Shown piece after piece: positions 21,405 through 31,269 of a DNA stretch of 64,000 bases (positions are counted from its first letter, which is position 1; each line of letters starts with the position of its first letter). A program made the position numbers and the translations under genes. The stretch covers positions 49,322,710 through 49,386,709 of the forward strand of contig NW_024609881.1 of assembly GCF_016920785.2 (NCBI RefSeq), given 5' to 3'. Below the pieces are notes generated by a model that saw only the letters and a program-made list of their open reading frames with translations, had not been told where the DNA came from and did not search any database. The DNA is from Ixodes scapularis. Taxonomy: Eukaryota > Arthropoda > Arachnida > Ixodida > Ixodidae.

Positions 21405-21800
21405 TAAGCGCCGGTAGTGATTTTCTGTAGGCGTGGCAAGAAAATTTATTGGTTATTCGTCTTTAGACTTGGGGCCATAAATTTTTCTATAGACGGGTAA
21501 AGACAATTTATTGGTTTCCAGTCTTTAAACTCGGGGCGAAGAAGTTTTCTATAGGCGGGAAAAAACATTTATTGGTTCGCTGTCTTTAGGCACGGGGCCA
21601 TATAATTTTCTATAGGCGCCTCAAGGAATTTTATTGGTTCCCAGTATTTAGACTCTGGGCCATACAATATTCTATGGACGGTTAAATACAATTTATCAAT
21701 TCCCAGTCTTTAGACTTGTGGCCAAATGATTTTCTATAGGCGTGTAAAGAAAATTTATTGGCTCTCTGTCTTTAGACACAAGGCCATAGATTTTTCTATT
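21405..21800. repeat. Tandem array of about 62-bp units
   Basis: Six to seven diverged units share the order TTTTCTATAGGCG(G/T)G, AAAGAAAATTTATTGG, TTCCCAGTCTTTAGAC and TTGGGGCCATA. ATTGG (the reverse complement of a CCAAT box) recurs once per unit, although nothing shows this is functional. Confidence 0.75.
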
Positions 21801-22099
21801 GCTGGCTGTAGGTGTCCTTATGGATTTCTACGGCCAACCATAGAGGGCTATAAAGGTTGATAGCCTGCCATATAATTTTCCATAGACGACCATAGACCAT
21901 TTTTGTATGAAAGTCTCAGATTTTATATTTCTTGAGAACAGGCTAGTATTCACAAAAATGCTATTAATGTGCATGTTCAAGAATGTGAGCTATGTTAATA
22001 AAATACACAGGAACCACTTTAAAACAGTCCGGAGACTTAATTTTATTCAGTTCAGCGTAAGCTGTTTAGTCCGCGCTAGCAGGCGGGTCGTCGGGCATC

Positions 22100-22460
22100 T
22101 CTGGCTGGGCTGATTGGACAGCCTGGGCGTGGAGCTTCTTGGCCATCCTTTCAGCCGGTCGGAGTAGCAGCGGCATATGACTGGTATTCTTGGCCCTATG
22201 AAATGCGAGCTCCAGCCGAGAAAACGCACATCCTGGCAGTGGTCTGTCTATATCGGCCGGCCCTGGCCGGGAAAATGCGAGCTCGAGCGAAGGAAGCCCT
22301 TCCCTGGCTGTAGCATGGAAACCTTGGGCCAGAAAATACAATGAAGTGCCAGGCTGGCGGACAATCATATTCCTTGGGCGATGCTGGGCCAGCTTACTAC
22401 AATCAAGCACCAATATTGGCCCAAGCTGGCCCAAGAAAGTGTGCTACCTGGGCACGACCA
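22100..22460. repeat. Degenerate GGCC(A/G)-rich repeat block
   Basis: Repeated pieces such as CTGGGCCAG, GAAAATGCGAGCTC, TTGGGCCAGAAAA and TTGGCCCAAGCTGG are spread over 360 bp. It appears to be a decayed satellite next to the right foldback arm. Confidence 0.45.
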
Positions 22461-22679
22461 GTGAACACAATAAGGGCGTATATATATTGTGGATTAAATT
22501 GACTGACCCCGGGATTAAATTGTGTGGCGCTTGGATTAAATTGTATGACGCTTGGATTAAATTGAGTGACCCCGGGATTAAATTGGTGGCGGCTTGGATT
22601 AAAATGAGCGGGAAAAACTTTAGAAACGCGTCCAAATGAAGCGTTTTTACAAAACGCCGTTTTCACAGAACTTCGACGC

Positions 22680-22913
22680 GTTTTTACAGAACGTGGTTTT
22701 CGATGGTGCTCTACAAGTTTTTAATTAGAACAGTATGCCTATTTTCACTAATTAAAAAGTTTATTAACGAGTTTTAATTAATTAGCCGACTTGTCCCAAA
22801 GATTAGCCACCCACATAATGTGCACCTGGCCGTATAACCCACCTGCACAAACCGCATAAGTGTAGCTTTCGCGGCTTTTTTAAAACAAATCTGAAAGAAT
22901 GAAAAAAACACCC
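22680..22913. mobile_element. Foldback MITE family I, right half
   Basis: Runs from GTGGTTTTCGATGGTGCTC through AATTAATTAGCCGAC and CCACCCACATAATGTGCACC to CTGCACAAACCGCATAAGTG, ending CACCCTATATA. It matches the right arm of the copies at 24.4-25.0 and 26.5-27.0 kb. The left half is missing. Confidence 0.65.
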
Positions 22914-22942
22914 TATATATACATACCTATATCTATATATAC

Positions 22943-23813
22943 AGGGTGTCACAAAAGAAAATTTACACGGTCTTTTTTACCACAAAAATAAACTAGGCAT
23001 CGCCGAACGCTCATTGTCCGCCCAAAGGTACTATCGGGGAAAAATGGAACGCGAAAAGAGGAGCGCGTGGCTCGCGGTACAGGCTGCGCCGCCTGGAAGT
23101 GAGCCTAGGAGCGAGGGTGCGTGGCCTACTCCGACGTGTTCACGCCCCTCCCTCTGCGCTCCCCAAGCTTCAGCAGTGCGCCTCTTAGTGCGCTGAAAGC
23201 TATCACCGCTATCTTTGCTGGCTCAGCGCATGCGGTGCAAAGAAGCTCGCCGCACTCGCCGAGCAGGCAAAGATAGCGGTGACAGCTTTCAGCGCACTGA
23301 GAGGCGCACTGCCGAAGCTGGGGGAGCGCCAATCGAGGAGCGTGAACAGATCGAAGTAGGCCACGCACCCTCGCTCCTAGGCTCACTTCCAGGCGGCGCA
23401 GCCTGTACCGCGAGCCACGCGCTCCTCTGTTCGCATTTCATTTTTCCCCGATAGTACAGCTAGAAGTCACAACCAGACGCCAAAGTTTCAGCCCGATCCG
23501 ATAAATTATTCAAAAGTTATAAGTGATTTTCTGAAAAGTTCAATGGGAAAATGGAGCCCATTTTTGCCTGTTTCCGGTTTCTGGTGCCATAGAGCCCCAT
23601 GTGTCTGAAAAGTCCGTCGGTCGCCATTTTCCCATTGATATTTTCAGAAAATCACTTATAACTTTTGATTAAGTTATCGGATCGGGCTGAAACTTTGGCA
23701 TCTGGTTGTGACCTCTAGCTCTACCTTTGGGCGGAGAATGAGCGTTCGGCGATGCCTAGTTTATTTTTGCGGTAAAAAAGACAGTGTAAATTTTCTTTTG
23801 TGACACCCTGTAT
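22943..23813. mobile_element. TIR element with two internal hairpins
   Basis: The ends are 85-90-bp inverted repeats beginning CAGGGTGTCACAAAAGAAAA (22,943-23,033 and 23,728-23,813) next to TATATA sequence. Between them lie two separate foldbacks. Hairpin 1 spans about 23,033-23,455 with its turn near 23,235 (GTTCACGCC, TCCTAGGCTCACTTCC arms). Hairpin 2 spans about 23,456-23,727 with its turn near 23,590 (AAATCACTTATAACTTTTGA arms). Overall the order is T-A-A'-B-B'-T'. No transposase. TIR ends and the TA-rich target suggest a Tc1/mariner- or hAT-like MITE; the superfamily is uncertain. Confidence 0.7.
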
Positions 23814-23830
23814 ATATAGCGTAGGATGCC

Positions 23831-24355
23831 GAAGACAATAAAGTAATGAAGTCGCACTTCGAAACGAAACTCTCCCCCTGCGAAGGCTCGTTCCAACAAG
23901 TGTCTGCAAAGCTTCGGAATCCTTGGTCTTCGGATATCGTTGAAAGTGATTTCAAATTCGTACGAACCGCCGGTCACAAGCTCGTGGATATGTCTTGAAG
24001 GGGAGGCACTCACTTGATCGAATGACGTTTTAGCAAACGCCCACGTTTCATCGAACGACACTTTAGCGAATAGTCGGACGCCGCGAAGCGGCGTTTTCGG
24101 GTGGGCCAAGATAGCTCATATTTTTGTAATGAGTTGCCGCAGACTGTCGCCGCGAAGCGGCGTAAAGCGCAGCGCGACGGATGGGTTAACGCGCGCCCCC
24201 GTTATTCGCTAAAACGATCATTCGCTCAAATGTCGCCGTTCGCTAAAATGTCATTCGCTCTTGTGATATGGACCCGTCTTGAAGAAGGCCTGTCTCAGGC
24301 CGAAACGTCGACTCCCTAAATGCTTTAAAACTCCAACAACGTTTAGAAGTGCGAC

Positions 24356-24356
<1 letters not shown>
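23831..24356 (+). mobile_element. Repeat with Penelope-type 3' tail and hammerhead-like core
   Basis: The ends AAGTCGCACTTC and GAAGTGCGACTTC are inverted (23,850 and 24,344). Near the right end, TTGAAGAAGGCCTGTCTCAG followed by GCCGAAACGTCG (24,278-24,309) has the layout of the Penelope-like element tails at 45.5 and 48.1 kb: a CTGANGAA-type strand, a perfect 6-bp stem with a 3-base loop, then GAAACG. A block near 23,870-23,998 recurs at 25,383-25,505. No protein remains, so this is a non-autonomous or heavily truncated copy. Confidence 0.5.
24066..24175. repeat. GCCGCGAAGCGGCG dispersed motif
   Basis: GACGCCGCGAAGCGGCG and GCAGACTGTCGCCGCGAAGC flank about 70 bp. A related arrangement is found at 53,233-53,335 and, inverted, at 1,308-1,345. 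It is a short palindromic repeat family. Confidence 0.55.

Positions 24357-24357
<1 letters not shown>

Positions 24358-24390
<33 letters not shown>
24358..24390. repeat. (AT)n microsatellite
   Basis: Uninterrupted AT dinucleotides between the Penelope-tail repeat and the next MITE. Confidence 0.95.
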
Positions 24391-24393
<3 letters not shown>

Positions 24394-25041
24394 GGGTGTT
24401 CATTTTTAATTCGAACAGATTTATTTAAAAAAAAACGTTAAAGTTACACTTATGCTGCTTGTGGAGGTGAGTTATACGGCCAACTGATCGTAACGATCAG
24501 TTGGCTAATTAACTAAAATTCGATAATTAACTTTTTAATTAATGAAAAGAGACATATGGTTCTGATTATAAACTTGCTCAGCGTCATCAAAAAGCACTAA
24601 ATCAGTCATTTTCAGAAAGACTTTGAGCGCGTGAGAAGCGTAGTAGTGCACCAAAGTTACCACTCGTGGAGCATGTACAAAGCTAGCGGTTGCGATAAGG
24701 CGCCCCACGATTTTTCCGTGTCTAATCAGCCCCTGCCTTGCTCCTGCTCCACGAGTGGTAACTTTAGTGCACTACTACGCTTCTGACGCGCTCAAAGTCT
24801 TTCTGAAAATTACTGATTTAGTGGTTTTCGATGACGCTGTGCAAGTTTTGAATTGGAACCATATGTCTATTTTCATTAATTGAAAAGTTAATTAACGAAT
24901 ATTAATTAATTAGCCAACTGATCGTTACGATTAGCCCCCTATAATATGTCCCCCTGGCCGTAAAACTCACCTGCACAAACCGTATCAGATCATCTTTCAC
25001 GGATTTTTTTAAAATAAATCTGTTCGAATTAAAAATTAAAT
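24391..25041. mobile_element. Foldback MITE family I, two-armed copy
   Basis: Arms of about 290 bp are inverted: TTTTTAATTCGAACAGATTT, GTGAGTTATACGGCC, GATCAGTTGGCTAATTAA, AACTTGCTCAGCGTCATC, AGAAAGACTTTGAGCGCG and AGTTACCACTCGTGGAGCA on the left, all mirrored on the right. The centre is about 70 bp. The left arm has lost about 26 bp at 24,480 and gained a perfect palindrome there; the right arm preserves the original. Confidence 0.8.
24479..24505. repeat. Perfect 12-bp-arm palindrome at a deletion point
   Basis: GCCAACTGATCG-TAA-CGATCAGTTGGC. In the matching right arm of the same MITE (24,905-24,965) the interval between GGCC and AACGATCAGTTGG reads AGGGGGACATATTATAGGGG plus a few bases and has no palindrome. 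Confidence 0.9.
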
Positions 25042-25382
25042 TATAATAAATAAATAAATAAAAATAATAATAAATAAAAAATAAAAATAAAAAATTATAT
25101 ATATATATGTGTGTGTGTGTGTCTGTGTGTGTATGCCTATGTGGGGGATTAAGACGGGCTCGTTGGGCCCTGAACCCCCCCCCCCCCCCCCCCCCCCCCT
25201 GGGAAATTGAGAACTTTCCGCCTATGACCCCAAGCCTCACACTTGACATGTGCGAGGGCGGAGCTTAGTCGGCGTCGCTATTAACCTCCTCTCCCGATTT
25301 TGCGCTCCTTTCCCATGCGCAGAACATAAAGATGAGCACACTTGCGAGGGGTATTCACTTCTCACGCTGCTCTCCGACCCTC
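25042..25382. other. A/T-rich, (GT)n and poly-C stretch
   Basis: (AAAT)n-like sequence to 25,092, TATA and (TG)n to about 25,130, then a C run at about 25,177-25,199. No gene. Confidence 0.6.
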
Positions 25383-25505
25383 CGACTCTCTCCCTGCGAA
25401 GGCTCGAGCGAACAAGTGTCAGCGTAGTTTCGGAATCCTCGGTCTTCGGATATCGTCGAAAGTGATCTCAAATTTCTACGAACTGCAGGTCGCAAGCTCG
25501 TGGTA
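25383..25505. repeat. Dispersed repeat, second copy of 23,870-23,998
   Basis: TCTCCCTGCGAAGGCTCG ... GAACAAGTGTC ... TTTCGGAATCCTCGGTCTTC ... GGATATCGTCGAAAGTGAT ... GGTCGCAAGCTCGTGG matches the earlier block at about 80-85 percent by eye. Confidence 0.65.
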
Positions 25506-25639
25506 AGTCCTTATTTTGGCTCATGGTTATTTTCGTCCGACCCCGGATTCAATAAAATGTTAGCAACATGATTTTTTTTTCTTTTTTTTTTTTGCGACTG
25601 GCGATTTGTTAAAACGTAGTAAATGGTTACATCAACTGG

Positions 25640-25820
25640 CACTTCTTTGTATCCGGACGGGGGTGAGACGCGGAAACAGCGCAGCCATCTCCCTACCGCT
25701 CCACTTATCTTAGGTGAGACGTATTCCGCTCCCTGAACTTTCACGTGCGTCGGCTCGTGAACGCGTCGCCGCGGCAGGCTGCAAAGTTTCGGATTCGGCG
25801 CAGCTTTCTACTCCGTCGCT
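25640..25820. repeat. Direct duplication, copy 1 (about 180 bp)
   Basis: GGCACTTCTTTGTATCCGGA through GCAGCTTTCTACTCCGTCGC matches 26,030-26,208 with only scattered differences. The copies are separated by about 210 bp. Confidence 0.85.
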
Positions 25821-26029
25821 CGGCCGGTGTCGTCATGTTCGGATGGCGGAGGAGGCGGGAAAAAGTAGGAGGGTCTCGGTTGTGGACAAAATATAAGTTT
25901 CTTTAAAAGAATTAATTCTCTTGAGTTTAGGGGAACGAGGTAGCATATCGAAATCAGGAAGCCGTCGACATTCAAAAACTACCCATTTATTAAGCTAAAG
26001 AAATGGGCGAAGTTCTCTTTAAACTGGCG

Positions 26030-26208
26030 CTTCTTTGTATCCGGACGGGGGTGAGACGCGGAAACAGTGCAGCCATCTTTCTACCGCTCCAGTTATCTTA
26101 GGTCAGACGTATTCCGCTCCCTGAACTTTCGTGTGCGTCGGCTCCTGAACGCGTCGCCGCGGCTGGCTGCAAAGTTTCGGATTCGGCGCAGCTTTCTACT
26201 CCGTCGCG
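26030..26208. repeat. Direct duplication, copy 2
   Basis: Second copy of 25,640-25,820. It precedes CTTATTCGAACCACCGGTTA, which again resembles the block at 23,950-23,985, so the duplication lies within one dispersed repeat. Confidence 0.85.
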
Positions 26209-26489
26209 ACTGAGCGCTCACTTATTCGAACCACCGGTTACGGACCTTGAGCAAGCACTCTCTAGGGTCGTACTTTTAATTACATAAGTGATTCAATATT
26301 GCAATTTTGCGTGCAGTTTTATTCGTCAAAATGTGAGAGAATGTCGGCGGTTTTCTGTAGCGTTCGTTTAATGAAACCAGGTCGGGACAACGGCCTTTTT
26401 ACCTGTTTTCCAGGGGATCGAGCCGCAGTTACACTGATATATATATATACAAAGAGAGAAGATAGAGATGGTTTTTTTTAAGCCTCTCA

Positions 26490-27032
26490 GATTTTTTTAA
26501 ACAAGGTCATAAAAGTTACATTTAAGCGGTTTGTGCAAGTGAGTTATACAGCCAGGGGGACATTATGCGGGTGGCTAATCTTTGCGATAAGTCGGCTAAT
26601 TAATTATAATTTGTTATTTAATTTTAATTAGTGAAAATAGAATTAGAAACTTGCTGAGCGTCGCCCAAAACCCCTCAATCAGTAATTTTTAGAAAGACTG
26701 AGCGCGTGAGAAGCACAGTGGTGCGCTGAAGCTACCACTCATGGAGCAGGTACAAGGCTGGGGCTAGAAAAGAGACGGAAAAATTGCCCGGGCGCCTTAC
26801 CGAAACCGCTAGCCTTGTACCTGCTCCACGAGTGGTAACTTTAGCACACTGCTACGCTTCTCACGCGCTGAAAGTCTTTCTGCAAATGACTGATTTACGG
26901 GTTTTGGACGACGCTCAGCAAGTTTCTATTTGGAACCATATGTCGATTTTCACTAATTAAAAAGTTAATTAGTGAATATTAATTAATTGTTCGACTTATC
27001 GCAAAGATCAGCCACCCACATAATGTACATCT
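26490..27032. mobile_element. Foldback MITE family I, best copy
   Basis: The left arm runs AGATTTTTTTAAACAAGG, GTGCAAGTGAGTTATACAGC, CAGGGGGACATTATGCGGGT, GGCTAATCTTTGCGATAAG to GAGCAGGTACAAGGCT. The right arm mirrors it from AGCCTTGTACCTGCTCC to CCACCCACATAATGTACATC. The right end stops short and is replaced by a hairpin (27,041-27,067). Confidence 0.8.
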
Positions 27033-27040
27033 GGGCACAA

Positions 27041-27067
27041 GAGCAAACGCTTGAAAAGCGTTTGCTC
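27041..27067. repeat. Perfect 12-bp-arm palindrome at the MITE's broken end
   Basis: GAGCAAACGCTT-GAA-AAGCGTTTGCTC sits where the right arm of the MITE should continue. Confidence 0.9.
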
Positions 27068-27600
27068 GTGTCACATTGAACGATCAAGCAAGACAAAAAA
27101 AAACACATTGCGGCACCGATTAAAAGATCTCAATTAAATGTCCTTAAAAAAAACGAAAAAAAAAACAAAAAAAAAACGGCAATGACCCTTTCGAACTGTT
27201 AAAGTCCTTCGGTTCTAAAGTATTTAATTTGTAAATAAATTGGGATTCTTTATTTTTTCGATCTCTAGTGGTTCGAAAGCCATCCTGAAGTATAATATAA
27301 TTAAAGTCACAAGGTCCGTTATGTCCTGTGGAGTTTAAGTGACGAGGAACTGGTCCGGCAGCGTGATTACGTATGTAATTTTCTTTAGATTCATGCGTTT
27401 TCTTGTGCTTGTTTTAGTTTTCCTAAGTATTGAATTAGTCATTCTTTACATGGAATCAAATACATGGCATTTTCGGAATTACAGTCAGAGGTACCATTAA
27501 TTTTACAATTAAAGTTATTTGCTGTGCAGCGAATAGAGTTAGCCATTATTATATCAACACATAAACTGCATTGGCTATTATTGTATTTTATGCAACCAAG
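27068..27600. other. No gene recognised
   Basis: A-rich stretch at about 27,093-27,180 with several A runs; the rest is AT-rich unique-looking DNA. Confidence 0.3.
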
Positions 27601-27605
27601 AGGGG

Positions 27606-27891
27606 GACCAAGCTACGTCCGATCAAGTTTCTGGACTGTCTAAAAGAATTCAATAAATTACGTGGTCTCCTAAACGCTATACAAGGCGGTCGAGGGTTTA
27701 AAGCAGTGTCCATGTGTAAAATATTCATGTCTCGTCTAAGAATATTGTTTATGTTTGGAAGTTTTGACGGGTAAGACAAGTTTAGTCGTAATTCAAAGGA
27801 ACCAAGCTACGTCCCATGGAGTTTCTGGACTGACTAAAAAATCCAATAAATTGCGTGGTTTCCTAAACGCTATACAAGGCGGTCGAGGGAT
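27606..27891. repeat. Direct duplication, about 92 bp, two copies
   Basis: ACCAAGCTACGTCC ... GTTTCTGGACTG ... CAATAAATTACGTGGTCTCC ... CTATACAAGGCGGTCGAGGG at 27,606-27,697 recurs at 27,800-27,889 with about ten differences. Confidence 0.85.
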
Positions 27892-27931
27892 AACAATCGG
27901 GAAAGCAGTGCAAGGATAAAAAAAAAGCACC

Positions 27932-29368
<1,437 letters not shown>

Positions 29369-29563
29369 AATGTTTCCTTTCTCCTAAAAAGAAACGGAAG
29401 TGTCGCAACTGACGATATTGGGTCCCATTGGCTCGAGGTTCAAATGACGAAAAAGAGAGCTTTCGTCATTTGAGCCTCTAACCAATCAGACGCGATATCG
29501 TCAGTTCCATCACTCCCGTTTCTTTTTAGGAGAAACGAAACATTTGTGGAACATAGCCGCCCA
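29369..29563. mobile_element. Foldback MITE, about 80-bp arms
   Basis: TGTTCCACAAATGTTTC, CTCCTAAAAAGAAACGG, AACTGACGATAT and CATTGGCTCGAGGTTC on the left are mirrored by GAGCCTCTAACCAATC, GATATCGTCAGTTCC, CCGTTTCTTTTTAGGAG and AAACATTTGTGGAACATAG on the right. There is a small AAATGACGAAA / TTTCGTCATTT turn. Confidence 0.8.
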
Positions 29564-29735
29564 CGTAATCTAATGGACCGTTATGCAACCTGCCCAGTTT
29601 CTGAACTCTTAAAAAAAGGAAGGCAAGGAAGGCGAGCGGCGCTAAACAAAACAAAAAAAGCAGTGCTTATTATAATATTGCCGTCCGAAAAATTAGTTTT
29701 GTTTCCATTAAATTAAAAATTAAAACCGTTCCGTA

Positions 29736-29975
29736 CCGGCGCAGTGCACGCAGTATGCCGCTTGCTGCAAAGCTACGCGGAGCACAAGTTCGTCTGCTTC
29801 TTTTGTAGAAATAGTGTTGACGTCAGAACAACGCCGAGCTCTGATTGGCTCTGACTGAAGAATAGTGGGTAGACCCCAAGGCAGCTTGCTTTGAGGTTTA
29901 CCCATTATACTTCAATAAGAGCCAATCAGAGCTCGGTGTCGTTCTGACGTCACCACAACCTCTACAAATGGAACA
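29736..29975. mobile_element. Foldback MITE (family II, copy 2)
   Basis: ACAAGTTCGTCTGCTTC, TTGACGTCAGAACAACGCC, GAGCTCTGATTGGCTCTGA and AGTGGGTAGACC are mirrored by GGTTTACCCATTATACTTC, AGAGCCAATCAGAGCTCGG, GTCGTTCTGACGTCACC and ACAGACGAGCTTGCG. It is the partner of 15,305-15,500. Confidence 0.8.
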
Positions 29976-31149
29976 GACGAGCTTGCGATCCGCATTGGCG
30001 ACTTTACGGTGTGCCCAAATTTCAGAATGTTTCCAACTGCCCGGTCACGGTCACGTGGTTTACGAGCCGCGTTAGCAATGCGAGCTTCGAGGAGGTGCCG
30101 AAGACGCTATCGCCTGCCAGCGTCTCCGCTTATCCCGTCCGCTTTCCGCTACTTCTCCCAAATCAGTGGCAGGTTCGCTCGGCAGCTTTCTTGAGCGAAT
30201 GAGATTTCTAAGCCACCTGGCGGTCCGAAAAGAAAACCGCAATGGTTGGTTCCAAAAAAAATTTCGAGAGCATCTAAGCACTTATGATTTCTGGAGGCGA
30301 AATCATGAATGTCGTTTTTCCGCTCCATTAGTTCGTCTGCGGTGCACCGGCGTGGACGGCCACGTTTCGCTACTCCCGAGGTTGCGGCCGCCGAAAATAT
30401 AAATGCCTCAGGCGCCGCCATGCCCCTCGGCGCCGAGGGACATGGCAGCATGTTCCTCGGCGCCATGTGTGTCTGTTTCTTCGACTAAAAGTATTTTTAC
30501 TTTACTCCACCGACAGTCTCAGGTGTTATACGACATGATACATGAAAAAAAGTAAGTTAAAAGTATCAGCTTGCAAAATCGAAAAATTTTATGTGTATTT
30601 TAACCAGCTCATTGGACTTTTTGAATAAATATCTGTTCAAAACGTGTAAGGACATTTACAGATTTTCCCAGATGGACCATGGAAGCACAGCAACGCCAAC
30701 AGCTCATCACCGTCAAGGCTACTATGCACAACTTAGTGTAAAAAAATGTGATATTACGTGCAAGCCTCCTGTCGTGAAGAGATCGAAGGCTTAGGTTAGC
30801 CAAGGTAGAACCACCTTAAAAATCCCGAGAGATGCCTCACCTCCGAAAGACTGCCTATCCCTATTTTTCGCTTGATTTGATAAATTTGTTTAAACACCGA
30901 ATGCTAGTCTACCCCTACTAATAGTAGTGTTGGGATCAATGATGGCCTCGGCGTAAATGCTGCTAGTTAGCTATGGTTGGATATAAGCGAGCGTTGCTGA
31001 CTGGGAAGTATCTTTGCTTTGTTGCCCCTCGCCATAACAAGCCTGGGAGGGACACGACCTAAAAATAGCCACTTTTAACTTTTCTTGATTGTACACCGAA
31101 AGTTAGCCCACTCTACATTTTCACTCGATTCGCTCTTGATGTTGGTGGA
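29976..31149. other. GC-rich patch then AT-rich DNA, no gene assigned
   Basis: The segment 30,000-30,480 is GC-rich and open on both strands. A minus-strand frame contains KRGRPRR, an AT-hook-like string, but no larger domain. CCTCGGCGCC(GAGGGA)CATGGCAGCATG is locally repeated at 30,420-30,470. A coding exon here is possible but unsupported. Confidence 0.3.
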
Positions 31150-31178
31150 CTATCTCTCGGTATTTTACCGAGAGATAG
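31150..31178. repeat. Perfect 13-bp-arm palindrome
   Basis: CTATCTCTCGGTA-TTT-TACCGAGAGATAG, about 100 bp beyond the end of the LINE remnant on the minus strand. Confidence 0.9.
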
Positions 31179-31269
31179 CTATAAAGACGGCGACGGCCCA
31201 TGTGTATATCGAATATGATACGAATAAACGTACGCTGTGCCTTTTTTTTTACATTGCTATAGGCTAGAT

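Larger units (their letters stand above)
18721..22618. mobile_element. Outer foldback element with TTTAATCC arms
   Basis: The left arm starts TTTTCCCGCTCATTTTAAT and is an array of about 20-bp units of the form GGGTNACTCAATTTAATCC (18,740-18,850), continuing to TTATTGTCTTCAGTGGTCGTG. The right arm (22,455-22,618) is the same series inverted: CACGACCAGTGAACACAATA, GGATTAAATTGACTGACCCC and so on, ending ATTAAAATGAGCGGGAAAA. The interior holds a second complete foldback element (18,902-20,769) and a 62-bp tandem array. No transposase was seen. Confidence 0.65.
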
